From Leptodactylus fallax (taxonomy: Eukaryota > Chordata > Amphibia > Anura > Leptodactylidae), in contig CAMRHE010000156.1 of NCBI GenBank assembly GCA_947044405.1, positions 4,155,001-4,219,000 on the forward strand: a DNA stretch of 64,000 nt, in the 5' to 3' direction. The translations under genes were made by a program, and so were the position numbers. The notes beneath the pieces were generated by a model that saw only the letters and a list, made by a program, of their open reading frames with translations, was not told the origin of the DNA and searched no databases. Shown here piece by piece: positions 1 through 10,840 of the stretch. Positions within the stretch are counted from its first letter, which is position 1, and each line of letters starts with the position of its first letter.

Positions 1-82
1 CCCACCGCCATAGCCACTGTGACAATAAAGCCATCCCGTAACTAACCCTAACTATACCAAAACCAGGGTGGGTGGGCGGGGG

Positions 83-307
83 CTTCTCTCACACTTTGCT
101 TTACTGAAAGTAGCGGGAATCTTCCTGCTCTTTCTTTAAATATGCCCTAACCCCACCCCCTTTCATTAACCCTCCCCTTCCCATAATATCCTAATCTCCC
201 TGCAACTGCCAATTTAACCCCTTAGTGTATGTCCCTATCTGCTCTCCTGGCTAACTCCTGTCATGCAGGCCTCCCCTTCCATGCTTTGCCTTCGGTCCGG
301 CCTCACT
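83..307 (-). repeat. Ngaro split direct repeat, left A copy
   Basis: About 225 bp matching 5609-5723 joined to 7661-7776 with only scattered differences. Both copies begin with cttctctcacac and end at cctcact. It lies downstream of the recombinase and SGNH ORFs in element orientation. Confidence 0.8.
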
Positions 308-793
308 TGTCCAGGGTATTGCCAAGTTGCGCATGCTTCTTCTTCCGAAATTGTACCTGAAATAAATACTCCACACCACCGTTGGATTAAATTGGCCACA
401 GCAGCCATTTTATTAATTAAAATAAATAACATAAATAAACGTTTTAAAGTGCAACCAACCAACAATCCCACCAAAACACTGTAAATAACTTCACCCGACG
501 ACGGAGGTCCTTGAGGCCCAAATCCCAAAATTTTACCCCATAATCCGTGGGCACCAGCTGTTACCCCTAGCCGCTCCACATCAGCTCAGGGGAACCTATT
601 TAATTAATCTCCTCGGTGCTCACTTTTCCCTAAGGCTATAAAGCCCTTAATATCCCTTAAACCATAACGAATCCAGCCACAGCCCAAATGGTCTGGGGAG
701 TCCAGCCCCTACCGTGGGGCCCTCCCCACCACAACCATTTCCGATATCCCAGCCTCGAGGACCCCCACCGCCACGACGAATGCCAATGACACC

Positions 794-1465
794 TTATCGG
801 CGGGCGTCCCGCCACACCCACAGAGCCGTCTCAATGCCCTGCTGCAGTCCCAAACACCACATATCTATGCCGACGGTGTTCAAATGAACCCCGTCCCTCC
901 TCCAAAATGCTCCTTCCCCAGACTCCAACTCGGTATGACGTACCGAAACCGCTCCATTACGTGCCATAAACCTGCCAATAGCCCTGTTTACCTTAATACG
1001 GGCCTTGTTCACCCGCTCCACTGATCGGGCCCCCCTCCATACCTTCCTCGGCACCATGTCTGACTATACGGTCACCAGATACGGAAATATTGCCCATAAC
1101 CTCAATAAATCAAACTTTATATCAGTTTTTAATTCCCTAAAAGGGCGAACTCCAAAATCATTCCCCCCGACATGTAGTAACAGCACATCTGGGGGTCTAT
1201 CGAGTCTCGCATAGTGGTGAAACTCAGGGAGTACCCTTCCCCACACCATACCTCTTAACGCAAGTCATCTCAGCGTCACCTCCTCCCTTGCGAATCCTAG
1301 TTGCCTTCCGTCTAGACGCACCGCCGCCCGCAAGGCTCCCCAAAAGACAAATGAATAGCCCATCAGCCACACTAGGCAAGGCCCGGCACCTGAAAAACAC
1401 CGAACCATGAAAGAACATAAATCAAACAAAAAACAAAACCTCCAAAGAAAACCCCCACCGGTCAC
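794..1465 (-). pseudogene. SGNH/GDSL hydrolase-like ORF of the Ngaro element, two in-frame stops
   Basis: One reading frame spans 1465 down to 794 (about 223 codons) with a TGA at 1265-1267 and a TAG at 1064-1066. The hallmark blocks are in order: a nucleophile-type block (GYS followed by FVFW), then DVLLLHVGGND (the Asn block), then DGVHLN near the C-terminus (the Asp-x-x-His block). Catalytic Ser, Asn and His candidates are therefore all still visible. As I recall, SGNH-like ORFs have been reported in vertebrate Ngaro elements; their role is unknown, possibly esterase or lipid related. Both stops could be Trp codons changed at one base. It lies directly downstream of the recombinase and upstream of the A repeat, as expected for an element-encoded accessory gene. 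Confidence 0.7.
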
Positions 1466-1497
1466 TCCGCATATAACCTCCTACCCCCAAAAACCGC

Positions 1498-2613
1498 TCA
1501 ATCTGCCAAGCCCAACCCTCCAGGGTGGATATAAGACCGGAATCGCACTGATTCCCACCTCCGGATACGCCGTATGACCTCATTCCCTAAACCCCTCCTG
1601 GCAGCCTCCGTCGCCGCCTCAATACGGAATGAGTGACCACTAAACTGTTCCCCTCCCACACCCAAAAATTGTAAACATCGCCAATACACCCCCACAAATT
1701 GGAATCGTGACAGAAATGAGCCAACCTCATGGACCAGGAGGGGGCCCACCGCCCTCCCCCTGTCCAACAAATAATTCGCTAAGCAGCGAACCGGACACAT
1801 CCCACACCCAGGCACCGAAAACAAACGCACCCTACAACCCCGCCCTTCATGGTCTGTCTTGGAGCGCCTCAGCCGGAATTCCACCCTATCCTCGTACAAA
1901 TCCACGTCCTCCCAAAACAAACCCCCAGGACGATTCCTGGATCCACTAACCAATTCCCCCACACGGAGGGCCCCGAAAAAACACAACGAGAACGGTGCCC
2001 GAAACAAAAGAACCCCCCACTGAGACGACCCCACCGACGTCAATGCCGTGCCCAAATCCAGCAACAGCGAAAATGACACCGGCCGGCGCGAGTTGTTAGC
2101 CGTCTTGAACCGTCGCCACCCTTTCACTGCCTGACGAACTAAAAATGACTTGATAAAATCCCGCACGCCCCTACTCTTAAAACCAAAAGTCAAACCCACC
2201 AAACAACTATTCAACCGGGAAACCGACCACCCCGCTTCCCTACAATGCCCCACAAACAGCAACAACGGCATTTCCAAATCCCCGGAATCCACTCCCAATA
2301 AGCCCAACCACTCCTCCCACTGCTCCCATGCCCTCGCATACGTAGCCCAAGTACCGTCCACCAATGAGGCTCGAATCAAGTTCTCAGCCACCCGACCGGC
2401 ACGGTCCACAATTCCATCGGCCACCTCACTCCGACCTTGTCCGCCTCCGGCACCAATCGCATGGAACGCTCCCACTGCAACATCATTCTGAACCCCCGGA
2501 ACATGTACGGCTATAATACATGCATTCAGTTTTAAACACTCCAAAACTAACCGCTGCAATACCCGAACCACCGTCGGTGACGAGGCCGACAACCTATTAA
2601 TCGCCTGAACCAC
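1498..2613 (-). CDS. Ngaro RNase H C-terminus fused to tyrosine recombinase
   Basis: Open frame of 371 residues. The first ~50 residues resemble the end of a DIRS-type RNase H (AVHVPGVQNDVA). The rest is a tyrosine recombinase, which in this group integrates the circular DNA intermediate without target-site duplication. Visible catalytic residues: Arg217 in GALRVGEL, Lys252 in RRSKTD, His327 and Arg330 in GHSFRIEAA, Trp353, and Tyr361 in RSYIHP. The frame is uninterrupted, but the ATG at 2613 is probably only the first Met after a frameshift joining it to the upstream RT/RNase H ORF, so it may never have been an independent start. It is the best preserved gene of this element; the enzyme may be catalytically complete although the element is not. 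Confidence 0.8.
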   Translation of the reverse strand: MVQAINRLSASSPTVVRVLQRLVLECLKLNACIIAVHVPGVQNDVAVGAFHAIGAGGGQGRSEVADGIVDRAGRVAENLIRASLVDGTWATYARAWEQWEEWLGLLGVDSGDLEMPLLLFVGHCREAGWSVSRLNSCLVGLTFGFKSRGVRDFIKSFLVRQAVKGWRRFKTANNSRRPVSFSLLLDLGTALTSVGSSQWGVLLFRAPFSLCFFGALRVGELVSGSRNRPGGLFWEDVDLYEDRVEFRLRRSKTDHEGRGCRVRLFSVPGCGMCPVRCLANYLLDRGRAVGPLLVHEVGSFLSRFQFVGVYWRCLQFLGVGGEQFSGHSFRIEAATEAARRGLGNEVIRRIRRWESVRFRSYIHPGGLGLAD

Positions 2614-2647
2614 TCCCAGATTGTCGCAATGGAAACGAACCTTCTTG

Positions 2648-3930
2648 TTACAGAAGAATTCCCACCACCGAAACTAAAATGGGGAATATTTCCAATAACG
2701 CCAAATTTCTAACCAGCCCATCCGCCACCCAATCCGTCGGCCACGATCCCACGCACCAACTCCCTTTGAAATAAGCCCCAAACCCCACGCTCCCCGCCGT
2801 GTCAGTAAATATATCCCAATCCACTGCATTTACCACCTCCCCCATCCACAGGGAGCGCCCGTTATACTGTTCTAAAAAGGAATCCCAAACCTGTAAATCC
2901 CCCTGCAACTCGCCCCCCAACCGAATAAAATGGGACGGAACTGACATCCTGGCCGTTGCCGCCGCTAAGCGACAAGAGAACACCCTCCCCATCGGGATAA
3001 TCCGGCACGCGAAGTTCAATTTGCCTAAAAGAGACTGCAATTCCCGCAATCGCAGCTTTTTTAGGCGACACGTTCTCTGAACCTCCGCCCGCAGCCCACA
3101 CAGCTTGTCCTCTGGAAGACGACACTCCATGCGGACCGTATCAATCGTAATGCCTAAAAAACTAATAACCGTCACCGGACCCTCCATCTTGTCACGCGCT
3201 AGAGGAACCCCAAAGACCGCCTCCACGCACTCCATCCAATGCAACAAAACCGAACAAACGGAAGAGTCCCCGGGATCGATACAAAGAAAGTCATCCAAGT
3301 AATAAATGACCGAGCCACAACCTGAAACATCCCTAACCACCCATTCCAAAAAGGAACTATATTTTTCAAAATAAGAACACAACAGAGAACAACCCATCGG
3401 CAGGCAACAATCCACGAAAAACTTACCCTCCCAAAAACAACCCAACAAATGCAGGCTATCAGGATGCATTGGGAGCAGGCGGAACGCTGCCTCGATGTCC
3501 ATCTTTGCCAACAATGCCCCTTGTCCGAAACGGTGGACCCAAAAAATCACATCGTCAAATGAAGTGTATTCCACAGCACAGATCAATCCCATCATTCACC
3601 GAAGATCCCTCAGGGAACGACAGATGATGAATCAGCCGAAACTTGTTCGACTCTTTTTTCGGCACAACCCCCAAAGGCGAAACCCTCAAATTCGGCAGGG
3701 GAGGCTCCGAAAAGGGACCTGCCATACGGCCCAACTCCACCTCCTTCTCCAGCTTTTCCGAAACCACCTCCGGATGCTCCTGTGCCGAACGCAAATTCCT
3801 TCCCACTCCCGAAACCGTTACCTCAGCAAACGGAATTCTAAAACCCACTCTAAACCCCTCAGTCAACAAGGCCGCCGCCGCCCTGTCTGGATATCTACTT
3901 AGGAACGGCACCATCTTTTCCAGCCGAACT
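2648..3930 (-). pseudogene. Ngaro reverse transcriptase and RNase H, frameshifted
   Basis: The RT starts near 3930 in the frame of the 4652-3555 ORF, with GRMAGPF, the SPLGVVPKKE and FRLIHHLSFP blocks and SVNDGI. It shifts frame near 3560-3595 and continues to 2648. The palm has AKMDIEAAFRLLP and the YYLDDFL (YxDD) active site. The RNase H part has FTDTAGS and NLALLEI, supplying Asp and Glu. A second shift between 2648 and 2613 leads into the recombinase frame. The two shifts could be decay; translational frameshifting is possible for some junctions but cannot be separated from mutation in one copy. Confidence 0.85.
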
Positions 3931-5562
3931 GGAGTCGCCCCCTTTCCCAGCCCCCTCTGAACCCTTCTGCTTGGATCGGAAACACCGGTTGGCCCCTTGA
4001 GAGCCCCAGGAAGAGGAGCACTCATGCTTAAACTTACATTTGGAGACGAACTTGCACCCCCTTTGTTGAACAAAAAACAGAGTCCCTTCTGTGCGGCGAC
4101 CGAGCGCCCCGAAGACTCAGAGCCCCCCAGTCCCCCCTGGAAAGGATGACCCCGACCGCGACTGGGCCATAATCCTGAGCCACAACCCGATATCCTTATG
4201 GTCCCAGCGTATGCTGGACCGCACCGCCTTCTGCTGACGAAATTGTTCATCATAGCAGAGCCAAGCCTGACCCCCGTAAACCCTGTATGCCTCCCCAGCG
4301 CATATAGATAACAGAAAAGCGTCGAACAATTGTCTGGCGCCTTCTCCCCTATCACGCTTGCTAAAATGGCGAACGCTTGAAGCCAATTAGCAAACATCCA
4401 CGGAATGAGCCGATACCGCCTCTTCTCCTCCTCCTCCTTCTTCTCCTCCTTCCTAGGCCTGTCTAAATTAAAACGCTCCAAAGGCAAGAGGGAAAATATA
4501 TCCACATACTTGTCTTTCCAAATACGATCTCTAACCTCCTGCTTCAAATGGGCCCCCAAAGGGCCCTCGAAGCAGATGTAAATCTCCCCTTTTGCCGCAT
4601 CGTCCAACCGTGGTGCATCTCTTTTCTCCTCACTCTGAGTTTGAACTGACACTGATACCCCCGCCGCCGAAGACGACTCCGCAACCGACGCCGCCGGCGA
4701 ACTCCCCCACCCCCCACGCCAGCGCTGGGGACGGCGACCCCCCCTCCTCCCCTACCGATGCCCCTGACCACGTCCGCTAGGGCCCCCATAAACGCCACCA
4801 ACCCCCTGCCTAGCTCCCCAGGATTTCCCCCCTAAACTGCCCCCCGAGGAACAGCTAACAAAGGGCCTACTACAGGAAAGGAAACCTCATCTTGGCGCCT
4901 GGGTGCTGTGAATCCAGCGGCCGAAACATCCTGGTTCTATCCTCCTGCGGATGGTCCTCCCTGTGAATCCACGCTGTCAGCCACATCAGACCCCCTGGCC
5001 AGGGCCTCCGCGAAGCTCCGCCCTCCAGCGAGATCACTGTGGGCGCCGCCCTGACTCGCACTGTCGCCTGCTCCAGCCACCCGGCCCATACCTGCCGACG
5101 AAAGCACCAGCCCCGCTGATCCACCGCTGCCTGAGGCTGCGCCAACATCACTCCAACGTGCTGCACGCTGAGCCAGGTTCCCCGCCGCTGTCGGAAGGCT
5201 CACCTTTTCTTCTCCTAGCTCCCTTGTGGTACGCGATGAAGGAGGGGGGAGTCCCCTCCCCTGCTGCAGGCCCCGCCATTGCCTCGGATTCCTCCCGGTC
5301 CTAGACGGTTGCTCTGCAGCGCCGAGCGGTGGCCTGGACCGGAGGGTCCCGTGAGGGGCTCCTCACTCGGGCGCCGGGCTCGAGGGGTCTCCTCAGGGCT
5401 AAGGCGCGCCGGAGGCCTAGTCCTCTGCGGCCGTCTGCCAGAAGGAGAGGGGCGGCATGCCTCCTCTCCAGAACCCTGGAGCTGTCCATGCACTTGGGAC
5501 TGCAGCCACTGAAGCCCTCTAACTCCTGCTTCAGCCCTGAGCTGGGCCAACAGTTCCTCCAC
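3931..5562 (-). pseudogene. Ngaro gag-like region, frameshifted
   Basis: The N-terminal part (about 5562-4700) is low-complexity and rich in Gly, Ser, Arg and Pro. From 4652 there is a folded-looking stretch (EVRDRIWKDKYVDIFSLL) followed by a charged EEKKEEEEKRR segment. At 4386-4117 the neighbouring frame carries the conserved gag pattern WLCYDEQFRQQKA then WDHKDIGLWL. Near 4085-4000 another frame reads a Cys/His-rich cluster resembling the zinc knuckle of this group's gag. The protein is therefore spread over at least two frames. Gag would package element RNA. There is no clear gag start; the 5562 Met is the first in its ORF. Confidence 0.6.
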
Positions 5563-5608
5563 CCCCGGACATCATAGGCCGTGAGCTGAAGCTAGCAGAG
5601 TTGTGTGA

Positions 5609-5723
5609 CTTCTCTCACACTCTGCTTACTGAAAGTGGCGGAAATCTTCCCGCTCTTTCTTTAAATACGCCCTAACCCCACCCCCTTTCATTAACCCTCC
5701 CCTTCCCATAATATCCTAATCTC
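5609..5723 (-). repeat. Ngaro A repeat, right copy, first half
   Basis: Matches 83-196 nearly base for base. It is broken at taatctc (5717-5723) by the L2 insertion and resumes at 7661. Confidence 0.8.
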
Positions 5724-7660
5724 TTCTCGCCCTACGACCTGCAGTAGTGACCCTTGCCCCTCACACCTTCTCCAGTCTCTGTCACCTGCCGTCACGACTT
5801 ACCTTACTAAAATATTTAACCTCTCTCTCGCTTTCCATCCTCTTTCAAACATGCTGTCATAACCCCACTACTGAAGAAATCCTCCCTTGACCCGTCCTGT
5901 GCTGCTAACTATCGAACTGTCTCTAACCTTCCTTTTATCTCCAAGATCTTGGAACGCTTTGTCTATTCTCGTTTAATCCGCTATCTTTCTGCTAACTCTC
6001 TTCTTGACCCCTTACAATCTGGCTTCCACACTCTGCACTCTACTGAAATGGCCCTCACAAAAGTTTCCAGTGATCTCCTGACGGCTAAATCCAAAGGTGA
6101 CTTCTCTCTTCTTATTCTTCTAGATCTCTCAGCAGCATTTGACACTGTTGACCATCAACTCCTTCTCACTATGCTCCGCTCTGTCGGCATCACAGACACC
6201 GCTCTCTCCTGGTTCTCCTCTTATCTCTCTGACCGCACTTTCTGTGTATCATTTGCGGGCTCTGTTTCTTCCCCTCTTCCCCTTGCCGTTGGGGTTCCTC
6301 AGGGCTTGGTCCTAGGTCCCCTGCTCTTCTCCCTCTACACAGCCCCCATTGGACAAACCATCACTAGATTTGGCTTCCGGTACCATCGTTATGCTGATGA
6401 CACCCAATTATATACGTCATCCCGTGACATCACCCCTGCACTAATACAAAACACCAGTGACTGTCTCTCTGCTGTCTCAAATATCATGTCTTCGCTCTAT
6501 CTGAAACTGAATCTCTCAAAGACTGAACTACTGCTGTTTCCACCATCTAACAGATCTGTCCCTGATATCTCCATTGCAGTCTCTGGCCTTACCATAACTC
6601 CCAGGCAGTATGCCCGCTTCCTCGGGGTTTTGTTTGACTCAGACCTTTCCTTCAACCCCCATATCCAGTCACTCGCACGCTCTTGTCATCTCCACCTCAA
6701 AAACATCTCCAGAATCCACCCTTTCCTTACCACAGATACACTAAAGACACTTATTGTTGCCTTGATTCACTCTCGCCTTGACTATTGTAACTCCTTACTA
6801 ATCGGTCTTCCCCTTACTAAACTCTCCCCTCTACAATCTATTCTGAATGCGGCGGCCAGGCTCATCTATCAGTCTAGACGCTACAGCGATGCCTCCGGTC
6901 TGTGCGGGTCACTACATTGGCTGCCTATTCAATACAGAGTACAATATAAACTTATCACCCTCATTCACAAGGCTCTCCATAATGCTGCACCTCCCTACAT
7001 TTCCTCCCTCATCTCTGTCTATCGCCCAACCTGTCCTCTCCATTCACTCAATGACTTAAGACTAACATTCTCTATTATCAGAACCTCCCACGTTCGTATA
7101 CAAGACTTCTCCCGAGTTGCACCACTTCTCTGGAATGCTCTATCCCAGAATATCAGATTAACCCCAATTTCCACATCTTCAAGCGTAAACTAAAGACATA
7201 TATTTTCAGACAGGCCTATCACAACTCCTAATGTAAACCCTTCCGTAGTTAGAATCCCTAAAACGTACCCTCCTCTGTTCATGCTCCCGCATTACCTGAC
7301 AGGGTATGATGCCGTATCAGACTAACTTTATACGTCCAGGCACCATCTGCATGTTAAAGGACACAGCTGGTGACGGCTCATACAGCTTTATATATGTGTA
7401 ATGACAGTAACCTCTATTACAAAATTGTCTGACCATTGTATAAGCAATGCTACATCTGTTGCCGCCCCTGCTACCTCTTGTGTCACCCCCTCTACCTCAT
7501 AGATTGTAAGCTCTTGCGAGCAGGGCCATCAGTCCCAGTGTGTGAATTGACTATTTCTTTGTAATGTATCTTTTTTGTCAGTAATTGAACCCTACAAATT
7601 GTACAGTGCTGCAGAATATGTTGGCGCTATATCAATAAAATGTATTATTATTATTATTAT
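5724..7660 (+). mobile_element. L2-type (CR1/L2 group) LINE, 5'-truncated
   Basis: It begins in the middle of the RT and runs to a 3' UTR ending in the L2-like tail (cagtgctgcagaatatg, ttggcgctat, then aataaa) followed by (ATT)n at 7641-7660. The insertion is flanked by taatctc at 5717-5723 and 7661-7667, a 7 bp target-site duplication, although the last T of the tail makes its edge ambiguous. Five-prime truncation and a microsatellite tail are typical of CR1/L2 target-primed insertion. It splits the right Ngaro A repeat and is therefore younger than that element. Confidence 0.85.
5820..7193 (+). pseudogene. L2 LINE reverse transcriptase, partial
   Basis: The open frame from 5820 reads through HAVITPLLKK, a classical RT entry block, and contains [11 protein letters not shown] (palm Asp), GVPQGLVLGPLLF and RYADDTQLY (YADD active site), then [10 protein letters not shown] and QYARFLGVLFD. 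The 5949 ATG is internal and not a real start. Upstream, 5740-5819 reads LTKIFNLSL in a different frame, so a small indel lies near 5820-5840. A C lost in the run at 7158-7163 shifts the C-terminus; the second copy at 28 kb keeps the frame and ends RQAYHNS. The endonuclease domain is missing through truncation. Confidence 0.85.
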
Positions 7661-7776
7661 TAATCTCCCTGCAACTGCCAATTTAACCCCTTAGTGTATG
7701 CCCCTGTCTGCTCTCCTGGCTAACTCCTGTCATGCAGGCCTCCCCTTCCATGCTTTGCCTTCGGTCCGGCCTCACT
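7661..7776 (-). repeat. Ngaro A repeat, right copy, second half
   Basis: Continues the repeat interrupted at 5723 and matches 191-307. The first 7 bases are also the L2 target-site duplication. The match stops at cctcact, taken as the right end of the Ngaro element. Confidence 0.8.
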
Positions 7777-7881
7777 GTAAATAAAGCCTTATTTAACTAT
7801 CCCTTTCTATCTGGAAATGCTTGGGATCCAGCTCTTTAGTTGGGGCATGTGATCTCGCTCGGACCTGATAAAATGCATAAG

Positions 7882-8074
7882 TTAAAGGGGTTATGCCATT
7901 ATGGACACTTACGCCCTATCAATAGGAAAGTTCCCCATAGATCTCCTTGTGAATGGAGCACCAGTGCTTTTGCATGACTGACACTTCAGTCACTTCTATG
8001 GGGCTGCTAAGACTGTAGTGAATGGAGTGCTGGTGGATAGGGGATAAATGTCCATAATGGCACAACCTCTTTAA
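7882..8074. mobile_element. T2/Kolobok-type MITE (TTAA, 193 bp)
   Basis: Bounded by TTAA at 7882-7885 and 8071-8074. The inverted ends read ttaaaggggttatgccatta and, from the other side, ttaaagaggttgtgccatta. The TTAAAGG start and TTAA target fit the T2 MITEs of frogs, which are non-autonomous and thought to be moved by Kolobok transposase. No coding potential. Confidence 0.7.
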
Positions 8075-8479
8075 TGCTCAGTCAGGCTCTCACTTTGTAT
8101 GGACTTTTCTACACAAGGCAGTACTCAAATTTATACCAATATTTACTGGCGGTGAATAGACAGTTCCTGTCACACAGTTATAATGTAGGGGTCACATCTC
8201 CGCCTCCTTAACTACATTGGAGATCAAAGTTAGAGAACAATGTATGTACACTAGATTTTTTTCATAACTAATGTAATCTACAGTACATTGATGAACATTT
8301 GAAGGATTTATTGTAAGGGGTACACCATGCCACTAAAACAGTGTTTTGCAAAATAACCAAAGTATATCAACATAAAACCTTTATTTTGCAAAAAAACATG
8401 ATGATCAAAATTAGAGAACAGCAATGACTGTAGCACAGAGAAAGATTATAAGTAAATTTTCTGAAGGTTACAGCAGTCA

Positions 8480-9446
8480 CCAATCAGTAGGAAGTGCACC
8501 GGCCTTTGCTTTGAATGACTTCAGCACATCTGCAGCCACAGGACTAGTCACTCACACTGCTCTGGTGTGATTTTGGTCCACTCTTCTTCCAGTCTCTTCC
8601 ACAGTTCTGTGACTGTTGTGGGTTTCTTGGCCATAACTTTGTCAGCAAGGATTTTCCAGAGGTTTTCTATTGGGTTTAGATCAGGACACTTGGATGGCCA
8701 TTTCATTGTTTCAATGTTTTCACTTTAAAGGATCTGCTTTACCCGTTTTGCTGTGTGACAGGGGGCATTGTCCTGCATGAAAATTGCTGGCTGAAAGTGA
8801 TAAACGCAAGGAAGGAACCATGTGTTGTTGAAGAAAGTTCTGATACACACTTGCATTCACTCTGCCATGTAGCTGTATGAGAGGTCCAACTCCTGCAGAA
8901 GGAAACATTCCCCAAACCATGACACTTCCTCCTCCACCTTTCACTGACGTCTTTACACACTTTGGGTTCAGTCTTTCCCCAGTTTATCAATGAACATAAT
9001 GTTTCCCATCAGACCCAAATAAATTAAACATGCTTTCATCACTAAAATGAACTCTGGAGCACTTCGCTGTCCACACAACATGCTCCTCAGCAAAGGTGAG
9101 TCTAGCCTTGTGATTCTTTCTGCTAATGCGAGGTTTGGTCACTGCAAAGTGGGCCATCAGTCCAAATGCTCTTAAACGTCGAGACACTGTATGACAGTGA
9201 GACAGATACTTTACTCTGTTCAGTGCTGAACTAACCAGCAATTCCAGCTGCAGTGTAGAAAAGATTACCCATGGAGAATCTCCGCATTATTCTGTCCTCT
9301 CTTGCATTTGTCTTTTGAGGGCGACCAGCATTCTTGGGGGACTTGAATGAATTTGTGATGTTGTAAAGATGCAATATTCTAGAAATCACAGACTTGAAAC
9401 GACCAGCTTCTCTTGCTATGGCTGATAGGATCACCCCTCTGGACAA
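8480..9446 (-). pseudogene. Tc1-like transposase, multiply frameshifted
   Basis: Fragments in three frames follow the family order. 9446-9231 carries the DNA-binding helix region (REAGRFKSVISRIL) and GRPQKT hinge. 9241-8987 carries VHFSDESMFNLFG with the first catalytic Asp. 8944-8720 has GGGGSVMVWGMF. The segment 8720-8560 read backwards gives the [14 protein letters not shown] block with the catalytic Glu. The second-Asp block is scrambled (FHAGQCPL). No functional protein can result. Would have cut and pasted the element at TA sites. Confidence 0.8.
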
Positions 9447-9710
9447 CCTGCTGCTGGAGGATTTCAGTCACTTTGGAATGGCACACCATTTTTGCAAAGT
9501 CAGTGAAAACTGGAGAGTTAGGCTGCCAGTTAAATAGGGTTTGTCAGACAATGAAGGAAATTAACACCAGGTGCCAGATTAACACCAATAACTTGCATGT
9601 ATCTGAAAGTCTTCTCTCATTTTGAAGAGTTTTCTTTTTTAATAATCTCATTTACATTTTTATTCTGTGCTTTAGAATAAATACAATTTATGAAATAAGC
9701 TTTGCCTTGC

Positions 9711-9876
9711 GTAAGGCATCCGAAGCTGTGATATATACCGACTGTGCATGCTCAGTGACATTTTGCGGTGCAAAATGGCGCCGAGCATGCGCAATCGGCG
9801 TATATCACAGCGTGTAACAGACCACCGCAAAATGGCACCGAGCAGTCGGCGAATATCGCAGCATCGGATGCCTTAC
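9711..9876. repeat. Nested palindromic element inside Tc1 A
   Basis: Outer arms gtaaggcatccga (9711) and tcggatgccttac (ending near 9876) enclose an inner imperfect hairpin: arms 9725-9766 and 9770-9811, 42 nt each, loop of 3 nt. Many of the mismatches in the inner arms are CpG/TpG-type differences. A third diverged copy of the arm lies at 9823-9862. Class not recognised. Confidence 0.6.
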
Positions 9877-10059
9877 ACAGGGCAGAAGATCAGAAGAACA
9901 TGAAGAGGGGCATGAACAGAACTACAGTAACTAAGGGGCAGCGACAGGTTATGATGTGAGGGGTGCTCAAAGCAGAGAGGGAACGCCCAGTGTGCTCCAT
10001 GAGCGTAATTTGCATATCGCAATAAACGGATTTTTACAGAAACAGCTGGGAGAAAAAGA

Positions 10060-10145
10060 GAATGGAAGATAGGCCTTTTTAAATGCTATTCCAACGTGCC
10101 ATTAGTTCAAAATTTTATTTTCTAATGATAGGCTCCCTTTAAAAT
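10060..10145 (-). mobile_element. Possible T2-type MITE end
   Basis: Read on the minus strand from 10144 it starts ttaaagggagcctatcatt, like a T2/Kolobok terminus. The matching other end was not identified; it may be part of the DNA inserted into Tc1 A. Confidence 0.3.
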
Positions 10146-10439
10146 ACTGCTATTTTACTCGTGTTACAATATATACACATAGGACTACACAATGACCTTG
10201 ACATTTACGAAATTGTGTGTTGTTCTCTAATTTTTATCTCCAGTGTATATACTTATAGTCTCTTAGATTATTTAGAAGACTATACAGTATAGAAAAGGAT
10301 ATTTACACTGTTCTGACTGTGCCAGTCATAAATGGTACTGTTTTTAGCGGCCCATGTGATTCTATGCTGAGACATCATAAGTTATTTGCAGGCGGATTCT
10401 GATTCACTAAACGCCTCACAACTCTCCTACTCAATGGGA

Positions 10440-10640
10440 ATGAGTAGCAGATTTTTTTCATTTAGCTGATTTTTCAGCTAGAGGAAAAAAGAAGGGTCAT
10501 GACCTATCTTCAGGCGAATTTTGCCTTTGCAAAACCCACTGAAATTAAATGGAGGCAAAACAAACGCTAGGTTTTGCAGCATTTTTTTCCCCACCTCCCA
10601 TTCATTGAAAAAATATAGAAGAGAAAAATCTAAAATAAAG
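10440..10640 (-). repeat. Dispersed non-coding repeat, inverted relative of 17940-18240
   Basis: The reverse complement shares gataggtcatg, a ctgaaaaa-rich end, and the cccattga/ttgaatggga segment with 17940-18240, in the opposite orientation. No ORF. Probably a MITE-like family; class not recognised. Confidence 0.5.
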
Positions 10641-10676
10641 ATGATGTCTGCTCAGAAGCAGAGGAGAAGCTAGACT

Positions 10677-10840
10677 CAGTGGCGTAGCTATCAGGGGGCA
10701 AAAGCCCCAGGGCCACTAACATTGTGGGGACCCACCCCGGGGCCAGGGCCACTTTAGTCATAGGGCATAGGGTGCAGCGGCAAGGGGCCCACTTCAACTG
10801 AGTCACATGACTCATTTTCTACTGACTATCAGTGCTGCTT
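10677..10840 (+). mobile_element. hAT-like non-autonomous fragment
   Basis: Starts cagtggcgtagcta at 10677, followed by a G/C-rich stretch with gggtgcagcgg. The same words recur at 43874-43920. The CAGTGGCG start resembles hAT-type termini. Its right end was not found. Confidence 0.4.

Larger units (their letters stand above)
1..7776 (-). mobile_element. Ngaro-type tyrosine-recombinase retrotransposon (interrupted)
   Basis: Read on the minus strand the element runs gag-like, reverse transcriptase plus RNase H, tyrosine recombinase, then an SGNH-hydrolase-like ORF. This order, with a recombinase in place of a DDE integrase and split direct repeats in place of LTRs, is the Ngaro plan within the DIRS order. 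A ~225 bp direct repeat lies at 83-307 and again at 5609-5723 plus 7661-7776; the second copy is split by an L2 LINE. The left end probably continues to or beyond base 1, so the B repeats of the A1-B1-A2-B2 layout could not be paired. The right end at 7776 is where the two A copies stop matching. Several frameshifts and stops make it a defective copy. Confidence 0.85.
8215..10245 (-). mobile_element. Tc1-like transposon A, with nested insertion
   Basis: TA at 8213-8214 and 10246-10247 flanks inverted ends of ~28 bp (cattggagatcaaagttaga and, from the right, cactggagataaaaattaga). At about 2.03 kb it is longer than the usual ~1.6 kb because unrelated DNA is inserted between roughly 9640 and 10140, upstream of the transposase. 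The transposase is on the minus strand and broken. Confidence 0.85.
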
